Assembly: GCA_963921355.3 (NCBI GenBank)
Contig: OZ001190.1
Span: 1,674,001 to 1,738,000, forward strand
Direction of reading: 5' to 3'
Origin: CAWUEZ02 sp963921355
GTDB taxonomy: Bacteria; Pseudomonadota; Alphaproteobacteria; Thalassobaculales; Thalassobaculaceae
Length of the DNA: 64,000 nt
The notes under the pieces are model-generated. The model ran no database searches. It saw only the letters and a list, made by a program, of their open reading frames with translations, and was not told the origin of the DNA. The first letter of the stretch is position 1; each line of letters begins with the position of its first letter. Below, in pieces: positions 35,833 to 44,620 of this stretch. Both the position numbers and the translations under genes were made by a program.

Positions 35833-35937
35833 GCAAGGCCCGCCGGCGAAGTGACTGCTTCGCCGTGATGATCCGCGATCCCCTGCTGGCTGTCCACCGG
35901 CCGGCGGCGTGGTCGTCCCGGCCGGCTCGCGCCTGCG

Positions 35938-36567
35938 CTATTTGCGGTCGATCAACTGGTAGAACTCGCGCCGTCGGTCGGCATCTTCCTTGAAACAGCC
36001 CAGCAGCCGGGTCGTCACCATGCCGACCCCAGGCTTGTGCACGCCGCGGGTGCTCATGCAGTGGTGTTCCGACTCGATGACAACGGCCACGCCTTCGGGT
36101 TCGAGCACGGTGTCGATGGCGTGTGCGATCTGCGCGGTCAGCCGTTCCTGGATCTGCATGCGCTTGGCATAGGCATCGACCACACGGGCCAGTTTGGAGA
36201 TCCCGACGACCTGTCCTTTGGGATAGTAAGCGATCTGGGCCTTACCGATGATCGGCAGCATGTGATGTTCGCAGAAGGACTCGAAGCGGACATCCTTCAA
36301 CAGGACGATCTCGTCATAGTCCTCAACTTCCTCGAAGGTCCGCGCCAGAATGTCGGCCGGGTCATAGAGATACCCCCCGAACAGCTCTTCGTAAGACTTC
36401 ACGACCCGTTTCGGCGTGTCGTTCAGGCCCTCTCGGTCCGGATCTTCACCGATGAACTCGATCAGGGTCCGAACCGCCCGTTCCGCCTGTTCCCGGGTGG
36501 GACGGGCGCGCGCGGGCGTGACGTTGCCGGCCTCGGAAGTCGCGAGGGCGTGGTCATAGGGGGTCAT
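35938..36567 (-). CDS. folE: GTP cyclohydrolase I
   Basis: The 209-residue enzyme makes 7,8-dihydroneopterin triphosphate for folate and related pterins. Zinc ligands are Cys and His in FESFCEHHMLP and Cys in EHHCMSTRGV. Further blocks are GISKLARVVDAYAKRMQIQERLTAQIA and STRGVHKPG. ATG 36567 with AGGA seven bases upstream is chosen over the longer frame because homology begins after it. The gene appears monocistronic. Confidence 0.96.
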   Translation of the reverse strand: MTPYDHALATSEAGNVTPARARPTREQAERAVRTLIEFIGEDPDREGLNDTPKRVVKSYEELFGGYLYDPADILARTFEEVEDYDEIVLLKDVRFESFCEHHMLPIIGKAQIAYYPKGQVVGISKLARVVDAYAKRMQIQERLTAQIAHAIDTVLEPEGVAVVIESEHHCMSTRGVHKPGVGMVTTRLLGCFKEDADRRREFYQLIDRK

Positions 36568-36729
36568 TGTGGGATCCTTCGCTTCGGGAGGGGTTGCCGC
36601 CATGCGGCAGAGCCAGTGGCCGAAAGTCACTTCGTGACGTATGGAATTACGGTTTATACGACTGATATGGCGATCAGATCAAAGAACCTGTGCGTTTTCT
36701 CGATAAAGCCTGCGTTACCGGGAAGAGGA

Positions 36730-37122
36730 TCAGTTCGGCCGCCCGGTCTCGTGTGGGCTGTCCAATGAGAACGCCGGGATCTCCACGTCGAATGTCCGCC
36801 CGTCCGGCGCTTCCATAGCGTAGCTGCCGACCATCACGCCCGATGGCGTCGTCAGCGGGCAGCCACTGGTGTACTCGAAACTGTCGCCGGGCCGCAGCAG
36901 CGGTTGTTCGCCGACAACGCCCGGCCCCCGGACCGCCTGGGTCCGTCCGGCGGCGTCCGTGATCGACCAGTACCGACTGCGCAACTGCACGGTCTGGTCG
37001 CTGCCGTTCTCGATCGTGACCTGATAGGCCCAAACGTAGTGGTGCTCTTCCGGCTCGGACTGTGCGTCGAGATAGAAGGGCTTGACGGTCACAGTGATGT
37101 CTTCGGTCGTCTGGCGGTACAT
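36730..37122 (-). CDS. apaG: ApaG (Co2+/Mg2+ efflux-associated) protein
   Basis: The 130-residue single-domain beta-sandwich protein shows the ApaG signature: VTVKPFYLDAQSEPEEHHYVWAYQVTIEN, QLRSRYWSITDAAG, and a PGDSFEYTSGCPLTTPSGVMVGSY block. Its biochemical role is poorly defined; it is linked to divalent-metal resistance and diadenosine tetraphosphate operons. ATG 37122 matches the usual N terminus (MYRQTTEDI). Confidence 0.93.
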   Translation of the reverse strand: MYRQTTEDITVTVKPFYLDAQSEPEEHHYVWAYQVTIENGSDQTVQLRSRYWSITDAAGRTQAVRGPGVVGEQPLLRPGDSFEYTSGCPLTTPSGVMVGSYAMEAPDGRTFDVEIPAFSLDSPHETGRPN

Positions 37123-37300
37123 CTCGGCTTCCCTTGGGCCAACCAGACATAGGCTGTACCCGACAGCCGCCAAGTCAAGCTCGCTTCACGCCTCGGCGAT
37201 CCGATCGGAACCGGGCGCGGTCGGGGACCGGCGTGGCCTGCGGCTTCAACGGTCCGCGTTGACCGCGCCGGCTCTCCCGATTTCTCCCGGCTTCGATTGT

Positions 37301-38175
37301 TCATTCGATATCGACGGTCACCCGGCGGTTCAGCGGATCGCGAACCCCATCACCGGTAGGCTGCGCCAGATCCGTTTCGCCGACTGCCCGGGTGCGGATC
37401 CGCACATCCGCAACTCCGGCGGTCCGCAAGGCGGCAGCGACGGCCTCGGCGCGCTGGCGTGACAGGTTCATGTTGTAGGGCGATGGTCCGGCGGTGTCGG
37501 CATGGCCGACGATCACGACCGGCGTTTCGGACTGCCCGGCTACAGCAATGGCCTTGATCAGAACGGTCTGGGCGGCCTCATCGAAGACCGCGGAGTCGAA
37601 GCCGAAATAGATGGTGAACGATCTCGGCGCCGGGGGGTGGCTGGCGGCGTGAGCGGTTGCGGTGCCGCCGTTTCGGCGGTCGGTGCCGGGGGCGGGGCCA
37701 TCTTGGCACGCATAATGTCGAGCGCGGCGTAGAATGCGGTCCGGCAGGCGGCGATATCCTGCACCTGGTGGTTCTCGGTCTGCTGTTCGACCCAACAGTC
37801 GAACTTGCCCTGGGCGTCGGCGGCGGCGGCGGGGACTTTGGAGCGCGCCGAAGCGTTGAGCAGCACCATCAGGTCGGCCCGTGCCTGGGTCATCTCGTCG
37901 ATCTTCTCGGCCGGCAACCGCCAGTCCGCGAGCTCGAACGGCATGACCGTGTCGCTTTCGGCGGCGGCCAGCCCTTTGCGTGCATAGGTGATGGCGCTCT
38001 GCCAATCGTACATCTCGTCGGCTTCGAAGCGGGCCAGTTCCTGATACTCGCGCGCGAGCGCGTTGCTGAACGGTGTGCCCGACGGCTGGACTGTCCGGAT
38101 CGCATCCACATCGCCGACCCCGCAGCCGGCGAGGCCGACGAGCACGGCGGTCGCCGCGATCTTTTTCATCGTCAT
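37301..38175 (-). pseudogene. OmpA-family lipoprotein, frameshifted in a C homopolymer
   Basis: From ATG 38175 (AAGGAG seven bases upstream) the reverse strand encodes a lipoprotein signal with LAGC, a helical domain of about 150 residues, and a proline-rich linker. The OmpA peptidoglycan-binding domain follows in another frame: FTIYFGFDSAVFDEAA, VGHADTAGPSPYNMNLSRQRAEAVAAALR, DPLNRRVTVDIE. The frame changes at a run of six C (37632-37637, reverse strand); a seventh C would restore a single frame. Slippage during replication, a read error or programmed frameshifting are all possible. The TGA at 37301 ends the domain correctly. Confidence 0.82.
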
Positions 38176-38356
38176 CACTTGTCTCCTTGCGCCCCGCGTC
38201 CTGCGGGTTCCCCTCGTGGCGTCGTGCGCGACATGCGCCGCGCAGCCGTTCTCGACGACCGACGCGACGACACGAAGGCGGGGTCCGCTTCAATGTGACG
38301 GCGATGTGATGATTTCGCGGCTCTGGTGTGCCGAGGGCCCGACCGACGCGGCGCGG

Positions 38357-38989
38357 TCAATCCGTTGTCAGGCTGATCACCGGTCCGCCGGCTGCCTGGG
38401 CATCTTCGGCATCGTGCGTGACCAGAAGGACCGGCAGTCCCCGCGATAGAGCGTGCTCCAGGACGAACCCGCGGATCCGGCCGCGCAGCTCCTGATCGAG
38501 GCGGCTGAACGGTTCGTCCAGCAGCGGTGCGCGCGGCTGCGACAACAGGGTCCGCATCAATGCGATCCGGGTGCGCTGGCCGCCCGAGAGTGTGGCGGGA
38601 TCCCGGTCGCCGTAGCCGGCAAGCTCAGCCTCCGTCAGGGCGTCGGCCACCAGGCGGTCGCGGTCCCTCGGATCGACCGATGGCGGAATGCCGAAGCGCA
38701 GATTGTCCTGAACCGACAGGTGCGGAAACAGCAGATCGTCCTGGAACATCAGCCCGATCCCGCGCCGTTCGGGAACCAGATCGAGAACCGATTTCCGATC
38801 GACCCGCACGTCGCCTTCGGCGCGGATCACCGGGGACGCGACACCGGCGATGAACGACAGCAACGCCGACTTGCCGGATCCGCTCGGCCCCATGACCGAG
38901 GCGACGCTGCCTGGGGAAACCGTCAGCGATATCGGCGCGAACAGCCGCGATCCGTTGATCGACAGGGAAACGCCGTCGACTTCCAGCAA
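38357..38989 (-). CDS. ABC transporter ATP-binding protein, YnjD-like
   Basis: The 210-residue ATPase has Walker A GPSGSGKSA, signature LSGGQRTRIALMRTL, Walker B APLLDEPFSRLD (the residue before LLDE is Pro) and HD in LVTHDAEDAQ. Size and sequence fit the small ATPase of YnjBCD-type systems. The matching binding-protein and permease genes are on the other strand at 40559-43484. The start is TTG 38989, four bases after the RTX gene stop, because MLEVDGVSL aligns with the family N terminus; translation may depend on the upstream gene. Confidence 0.85.
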   Translation of the reverse strand: MLEVDGVSLSINGSRLFAPISLTVSPGSVASVMGPSGSGKSALLSFIAGVASPVIRAEGDVRVDRKSVLDLVPERRGIGLMFQDDLLFPHLSVQDNLRFGIPPSVDPRDRDRLVADALTEAELAGYGDRDPATLSGGQRTRIALMRTLLSQPRAPLLDEPFSRLDQELRGRIRGFVLEHALSRGLPVLLVTHDAEDAQAAGGPVISLTTD

Positions 38990-38993
38990 CGGG

Positions 38994-40268
38994 TCAGCCG
39001 GTCGTGAACCAGTCGCTTGTCACCGACGACGCCGACACCCCGGTCAGCGTGACTGTGCCGCCGTTCGAGAAAGTGACGGTCGACCCGCCGGAGACGTCTG
39101 CCACTGTCCACGTGATCGTTGAGCCGATCTGAATGCGGTCGCCTTGCGCGAAGTTCATGTCGCTGATCGTATCGGCGCCCGATGGCACGAGGAAGGAGAA
39201 CGTGTCCCCATCGGAGCTGCCGACCATCAGGTCGTCGCCGGCGTTGCCGGCCAGGAAGTCGGCGCCGGCTCCGCCCGAGACGGTGTCGTTGCCCTGGCCT
39301 CCGAACAGCGTGTCCGCCGCGGCCCCGCCGGCCAGCGTGTCATTGCCGAGGTTGCCATAGGCGACATCGGTTCCGTTGTTGCCGCTGATGGAGTCGCTGT
39401 CCTGGCCGCCGAACAACGTGTCATTGCCGTCGCCGCCCAGCAGCGTGTCCGAGGCAACGTTCCCGAAGATCGAATCGTTCCCGGGGCCGCCGCTGATCTG
39501 GTCGCTGCCCTGACCACCGAACAGCGTGTCGGCCGCGGCGCCACCGCTGAGCGTGTCGTTGCCCTGACCACCGAACAGCGTATCGTTGCTGGCGCCGCCG
39601 GACAGGACGTCGTTGCCGACATTGCCGTACAGAACGTCGCTGCCGTCGGCACCGTACAGAAAGTCATCGTCAGCATTGCCGATCAGCCGATCGTTGTCGG
39701 CGCCGCCGCTGAGCGTGTCGTTGCCCTGACCGCCAAACAGGGTGTCGAGTCCGCTGCCGCCGCTGAACAGGTCGTCGCCCAGGTTGCCATAGGCCACGTC
39801 GGCTTCGGTGCCGGCGACCAGCCTGTCATTGCCCCCGCCTCCGGACATGGTGTCGGTACCGGCACCGCCGACAATGCTGTCATCGCCGCTGCCGCTGCCA
39901 CCGACGATGGAATCATTGCCGGCACCGCCGTTGAGCGTGTCATCGTCAGGCCCACCGGTAACGGTGTCCGCTGCCTCGGAGCCGGTGGCCGTGAGTTTCA
40001 GCTGGGTGCCGGAGAACGCGCTGGCGTTGATCTGGACGCCGATCGTGCTGGTCATGCTGACGGTCATGGTCGCCGTCGTATCGGAAAGCGCTGTCCGCGG
40101 CAGCGTCATGACATGGGCGGCGTTCGACGAAACGTCGATCGTCGAATAGCCGACAATCGCGTCGATGCTGCCCGAGACCAGTGTACCGGAGGTGATACTA
40201 AGGGTATCGGCGCCGCTGCCGGCGGTCACGCCAGTCAGGCCCGTAACCGATGTCGTCACCGTTGCCAT
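38994..40268 (-). CDS. RTX-type calcium-binding repeat protein
   Basis: The 424-residue acidic protein has an N-terminal beta-rich part (residues 1-100), then about 25 glycine/aspartate nonapeptides (GGxGxDxLx type) between 105 and 365, mostly as DTLFGGQGNDTLSGG variants. The C-terminal domain of about 60 residues (PSGADTISDMNFAQGDRIQIG) resembles type I secretion targeting regions. No catalytic domain is seen, so it may be a surface or matrix protein. GGAGAG precedes the ATG. No secretion genes are adjacent. The DNA repeats are a result of the protein repeats. Confidence 0.88.
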   Translation of the reverse strand: MATVTTSVTGLTGVTAGSGADTLSITSGTLVSGSIDAIVGYSTIDVSSNAAHVMTLPRTALSDTTATMTVSMTSTIGVQINASAFSGTQLKLTATGSEAADTVTGGPDDDTLNGGAGNDSIVGGSGSGDDSIVGGAGTDTMSGGGGNDRLVAGTEADVAYGNLGDDLFSGGSGLDTLFGGQGNDTLSGGADNDRLIGNADDDFLYGADGSDVLYGNVGNDVLSGGASNDTLFGGQGNDTLSGGAAADTLFGGQGSDQISGGPGNDSIFGNVASDTLLGGDGNDTLFGGQDSDSISGNNGTDVAYGNLGNDTLAGGAAADTLFGGQGNDTVSGGAGADFLAGNAGDDLMVGSSDGDTFSFLVPSGADTISDMNFAQGDRIQIGSTITWTVADVSGGSTVTFSNGGTVTLTGVSASSVTSDWFTTG

Positions 40269-40416
40269 GGTTCTCTCCGTTCTGAAGAATATCGGCTTTT
40301 TGCCGAGACAACATGCATTTGGCTCATATAGTTAGCAGCTATCCTTCGTGTTGTCATCCGTCTTCAGGACGGCCCTTGCGCGGGCTGGGCAGTTGGCGCA
40401 TGGTCTGGGGCCGGTC

Positions 40417-40491
40417 GCGGGTGTAGTTCAGTGGTAGAACGACAGCTTCCCAAGCTGTATGTCGTGGGTTCGATTCCCATCACCCGCTCCA
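40417..40491 (+). tRNA. tRNA-Gly, anticodon CCC
   Basis: The 75-base cloverleaf has acceptor arms GCGGGTG (40417-40423) and CACCCGC (40481-40487). The anticodon stem ACAGC/GCTGT holds the loop TTCCCAA with anticodon CCC at 40449-40451, the T arm carries GGTTCGATTCC, and CCA is encoded at 40489-40491. It reads the glycine codon GGG. No duplicated 3' end that would mark an integrated element was seen nearby. Confidence 0.95.
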
Positions 40492-40558
40492 TCTTTCCGG
40501 ATCGGTCTTCTGACCCCGGCGGAGCGGGTTAGCGTTGTGGTCCGCAGCGAGATCGGGG

Positions 40559-41788
40559 ATGTCGATGATCCGCCATGTCAGCCATATGCTTGTCTTTGCG
40601 GCTTTTGTCGTCGCGATGGTTTGGACAGGTCCGGCCAGGTCCGCCGAGAGCCGCCCCTGGAGCGCCATCGTCGAGGCGGCCGCCGGTCAACGGGTGCACT
40701 TCAACGCCTGGGGCGGTGACCCTCGGATCAACGCCTACGTCGACTGGGTCGGCGACCAGGTACGCGACCGGTTCGACATCGATCTGGTCCATGTGAAGCT
40801 GGCCGATACGGCCGATGCCGTCAGTCGCGTTCTGGCTGAGAAGAGCGCCGGCCGTGATGACGGCGGGTCGATCGACCTGGTGTGGATCAACGGCGAGAAC
40901 TTCGCCGCGATGAAGGCCAACGGCCTGCTGCACGGCCCTTGGGTCGCCGGTGCGCCCAACTTCCGCCACGTCGATGTCGAGGGCAAACCGACGACCGTCA
41001 TGGATTTCACGGTCCCGACCGACGGTCTTGAGGCCCCCTGGGGTATGGCCCAGTTCAACGTGATCTACGACACGGCCTACGTTCCGGACCCCCCGCGCAG
41101 TGCCGCAGCGCTGCTGGACTGGGCGCGGGGCAATCCGGGACGCCTGACCTACACCCAGCCACCGGACTTCCTCGGCACCACGTTTCTGAAGCAGATGCTG
41201 TTGATGCTGGTGGAGGATCGCCGAGCCCTGTTCGATCCTGTCGACGAAACACGGGCGTCGGAGGTTACCGGACCGCTCTGGGCCTATCTCGACACCCTCC
41301 ATCCTCTTCTCTGGCGCGGCGGCAAGGCCTTTCCGGCCAACGCGCCGGCGGCCCGCCGGCTGCCGGCCGATGGCGAAGTGAGCTTCGCGTTCGAGTTCAA
41401 CCCGTCGCGAGCCTGTGCCGCCATCGTTGCGGGCGAGCTGCCCACGACGGTGCGCACGTTCGTGTTCGATGGCGGGACCATCGGCAACACCCACTTCGTC
41501 GCCGTTCCGTACAACGCTGCCGCCCGCGAGGCGGCCATGGTCGTGGCCGACTTCCTGATGTCGCCGGCTGCTCAGGTGCACAAGCAGGACCCGCGGGTGT
41601 GGGGGGATTTCACGGTCCTGGATGTGGCAACTCTGCCGGCGGCGGAGCGGGCCGCGTTCCAGGCCTTGCCGTTGGGGGTGGCGACCCTGTCCCCGGAACA
41701 GCTGGGCCCGGTCCTGCCGGAGCCGGCACCGAGCTGGGCGGACTGGGTGGAGGCGGAATGGGAACGCCGGTACGCCGCCGGCCGGTGA
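40559..41788 (+). CDS. ABC transporter substrate-binding protein, YnjB-like
   Basis: The 409-residue protein has a signal peptide (SHMLVFAAFVVAMVWTGPARSAES) and the type 2 periplasmic-binding fold: FNAWGGDPRINAYVDWVGDQV, DLVWINGENFAAMKANGLLHGPW, and APWGMAQFNVIYD. It matches the YnjB family, whose ligand is uncertain although a thiamine-like compound has been suggested for related ThiB systems. Of the candidate starts at 40559 and 40565, the first is chosen. The permease gene follows by 10 bases. Confidence 0.87.
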   Translation: MSMIRHVSHMLVFAAFVVAMVWTGPARSAESRPWSAIVEAAAGQRVHFNAWGGDPRINAYVDWVGDQVRDRFDIDLVHVKLADTADAVSRVLAEKSAGRDDGGSIDLVWINGENFAAMKANGLLHGPWVAGAPNFRHVDVEGKPTTVMDFTVPTDGLEAPWGMAQFNVIYDTAYVPDPPRSAAALLDWARGNPGRLTYTQPPDFLGTTFLKQMLLMLVEDRRALFDPVDETRASEVTGPLWAYLDTLHPLLWRGGKAFPANAPAARRLPADGEVSFAFEFNPSRACAAIVAGELPTTVRTFVFDGGTIGNTHFVAVPYNAAAREAAMVVADFLMSPAAQVHKQDPRVWGDFTVLDVATLPAAERAAFQALPLGVATLSPEQLGPVLPEPAPSWADWVEAEWERRYAAGR

Positions 41789-41798
41789 CCGACGGGCC

Positions 41799-43484
41799 GT
41801 GATCCGCCTGGCGCCGGTTCTCACCATCCTGGTGATGTTGGGCCCGGTGGCCGCGGGGATTGCCGGCACGGTTCTGCCGGCCTTGGGCTGGCTGCCGGCA
41901 CTGGGCGGCGACCGGCTGTCTCTCGACGCGGCGGCGGCGTTGTTCGCCATGCCTGGTCTGTGGCGCAGCACAGCTCTCTCGTTCGGTGTCGGCCTGGGGT
42001 CGACCCTGGTGGCATTCGTCCTGGTCGCCGGATTCGTCGCGGCGGCCCAGGGCACGGGGATGCTGCGTTTGGCAACCCGGCTGATCTCGCCGCTGCTGTC
42101 GGTTCCCCATGTGACCCTGGCGATCGGCCTCGCTTTCCTGATCGCCCCCAGCGGATGGATGGTCCGCCTGATGTCGCCTTGGGTCACCGGGTGGGACGGC
42201 CCCCCGGACCTGCTGATCATTAATGATCCCCTGGCTCTCAGCCTGGCCGGGGCGCTGGTCCTGAAGGAAGCGCCGTTCCTTTTTCTGATGTTGCTGGTGG
42301 CGTCGGACCGAGTCCCCGCCGACCGGATCGTCACGCTCGCCCGTTCCATGGGATACCGGCCGATGACGGCGTGGCTGAAGGGAGTGTTGCCGCAGCTCTA
42401 TCCGCGGATGCGGTTGCCGATCTTCGCGGTTCTGGCGTTCTCGACCTCGACCGTCGATATGGCCATCGTGCTCGGACCCTCCACGCCCGCCCCCTTGTCG
42501 GTTCGTGTCGTGCAGTGGATGAACGACCCCGATCTCGCCTTCCGTTTCCTCGGTTCGGCCGGTGCGCTGCTGCAGGCTCTGGTTACCTTTACCGCCATTG
42601 CGACATGGGTGGCCGGTGAGCGCGCGGTCCGGTGGCTTGGACGGCATTGGATCGCGGCCGGCGGTCGCGGAAAAGGTGAGGAGGTTGTCCGGCGAACCAT
42701 GACGGTCGTGATGTTGGCGGCTCTGGCGCTTTCGATCGGGGCGATGGTGCTGCTGGCGTTCTGGTCGGTTGCGGGCCCCTGGCGGTTCCCCGACGCGCTG
42801 CCGGTGAGGCTGTCGCTGGCCGGATGACGGCAGGGCGGTGCGGATCTCCTGTCGGCGGTGCTGACCACGGCCCTCATCGCGATCGCCAGCGCGACGGCGG
42901 CGCTGATCCTGGCTGTGGCCTGTCTGGAGAATGAGATCCGCCGCGGTCGGCCACCAAGGGCCGCGGTGGATTGGCTGCTCTATACCCCGCTCTTGGTCCC
43001 GCAGGTCGCCTTCCTGTTCGGGATTCAGGTCCTGCTGGTGACCACCCGCCTGGACGGCAGTCCGGCGGCGGTTGCCTGGAGCCACCTGGTGTTTGTGCTG
43101 CCCTACGTGTTTCTGTCTCTGGCCGGTCTCTGGCGCCGGTTCGACCGGCGCTTCGTTCTGGTCGGCCGAACGCTGGCGAGATCGCCGAACGACGTCCTGT
43201 TCCGCGTCACCCTGCCGATGCTGATTCGTCCGGTGCTCACCGCCTGGGCGGTCGGGGTCGCCGTGTCCGTGGCGCTTTACCTTCCAATCCTGTTTGCCGG
43301 CGCCGGCCGGGTCACGACGCTCACGACCGAGGCGGTGGCTTTGGCCTCGAGCGGTGACCGGCGCGTCAGCGCAGCGGTGGGGCTGCTGCAGATCGCCCTG
43401 CCCCTGGCGGCGTTCACGCTGGCGCACATTCTGTCCGCCAGGCTGTCCGTTGGGCCCAAGCGATCGGTGCCGGCGGCCGGCTGA
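41799..43484 (+). pseudogene. Dual-domain ABC permease, YnjC-like, interrupted by TGA
   Basis: A single phase of 562 codons from GTG 41799 encodes a YnjC-type permease with two six-helix domains. Codon 343 is TGA (42825-42827) between SLAG and RQGGADLL, where Trp would fit (TGG to TGA). The stop falls after the first helix of the second domain, so neither fragment is a complete permease. Helices and the permease-loop blocks (ARSMGYRPMTAWLKGVLPQL; ARSPNDVLFRVTLPMLIRP) are intact on both sides. The start is uncertain, as no clear ribosome-binding site is seen. Confidence 0.85.
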
Positions 43485-43686
43485 CAGGGTGTTGAACGGA
43501 CCGTGACCGGGCAATCCTGTCACAGGACTTGAAAACTGGGCGCAGGGACGCTAAGCCACGCCCTCTAGTTTCCACACCGTTATCGCGCTGCAACAAGACC
43601 CGGTCCCCGGTTTGCGTGCGCTCGGTCCGCCGACCGGGACGTTGTCCGTCGGCCGGGCCTCGTATTCACGAGAGAGGAGGTACCGA

Positions 43687-44259
43687 ATGGCCGACAAGCC
43701 GCTCGCTGGACGCACTATCGCCATCATGCTTGCCAACGGTTTCGATGAGATCGAGTTCACCGAACCGCAGAAGAAACTGATTGAGGCAGGGGCGACCACG
43801 AAAGTGGTGTCGCGAGCCAATGGTCTGGTCAACGGTTGGTACGAAGGCTCCTGGGGCCACTTCTTCCCGGTCGACGTCGACCTCGCCGAGACCCTCGCGG
43901 TCGACTACGACGGTCTGGTTGTCCCGGGCGGCGCGCGTTCGGTCGAAAAACTGGCCGAGGATCCCCATGGTCAGCGCGTTCTGAAGGCCTTCATGCGGGC
44001 GTCGATGCCGGTTGCCGTGATCGGCGACGCGGGCAAGCTTCTGGCGCTGACCGAAAGCGCCAAGGGCCGCACTGTGACGTCGAGCGAAGAGGTGCGCGGC
44101 GACCTTGAAACCGCGGGCGCCAGCTGGGAAGCCAGCCCGTTCGTGGTCGGAGGCGCTCTGGTCACCGCCAATGGCGCCGAGGGCGTTCGGGACGCCATGG
44201 AAGCGTTCGTCGCTGTCGTCGATGCCTATGACGGCGAGGACGACGCCAAGGCCGCCTAA
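43687..44259 (+). CDS. DJ-1/PfpI-like protein lacking the catalytic cysteine
   Basis: The 190-residue protein has the class I glutamine amidotransferase-like fold: IAIMLANGFDEIEFTEP with the conserved acidic cluster, and YDGLVVPGGARSVEKL. The nucleophile elbow, usually ICHGP in active members, reads IGDAGK at 112-117, so Cys and His are absent and the classic protease/glyoxalase chemistry is unlikely. GAGGAGGT precedes ATG 43687. The 200 bases upstream hold no gene; TTGAAA at 43529 could be part of a promoter. Confidence 0.85.
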   Translation: MADKPLAGRTIAIMLANGFDEIEFTEPQKKLIEAGATTKVVSRANGLVNGWYEGSWGHFFPVDVDLAETLAVDYDGLVVPGGARSVEKLAEDPHGQRVLKAFMRASMPVAVIGDAGKLLALTESAKGRTVTSSEEVRGDLETAGASWEASPFVVGGALVTANGAEGVRDAMEAFVAVVDAYDGEDDAKAA

Positions 44260-44367
44260 GGTACCCGACTTGAGTGCACTGCAGCATTCGCCTGGAAGCG
44301 ACGCCGATGACCTCTTCGGCGTCGCTTTCGTTTATGCGCACCGCAACTCGACCGATAGACTGAGTCG

Positions 44368-44613
44368 ATGACGAACGAGCTGCCCCGAGCCAACGTCCCG
44401 AGCCCCTGTGTCGGCGTCTGTCAGATTGACCGCGAAACACGGTTCTGTCTCGGGTGCTGGCGCTCGATGGAAGAGATCGCCCACTGGTCGCGGTATGACG
44501 ATCCGACCCGCTTGGAGGTGATTGAGCGGCTGCGCCAGCGCCAGGATGCGGCCGGCGTCAACCGTCGGCGCAGCAACCGTCGGCGGGGCCGCGCGGCCGG
44601 CTCGGCGAGCTGA
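44368..44613 (+). CDS. DUF1289 family small cysteine-rich protein
   Basis: The 81-residue protein carries the DUF1289 pattern SPCVGVCQIDRETRFCLGCWRSMEEIAHW with four cysteines, probably a metal or iron-sulfur site. The C-terminal third is strongly basic (RRRSNRRRGRAA). The family has no settled function. The homocysteine methyltransferase gene follows after seven bases, so they are likely one operon. Confidence 0.88.
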   Translation: MTNELPRANVPSPCVGVCQIDRETRFCLGCWRSMEEIAHWSRYDDPTRLEVIERLRQRQDAAGVNRRRSNRRRGRAAGSAS

Positions 44614-44620
44614 ACGCGCG

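Noticed and set aside
39250..39960. Repetitive DNA that could be taken for a CRISPR or tandem-repeat array
   Set aside because: The repeats are in phase with the reverse-strand RTX frame and encode glycine/aspartate nonapeptides; there are no unique spacers of constant length.
40417..40491. tRNA-Gly as the attachment site of an integrated element
   Set aside because: No integrase gene and no repeated tRNA 3' end was found on either side within the window.
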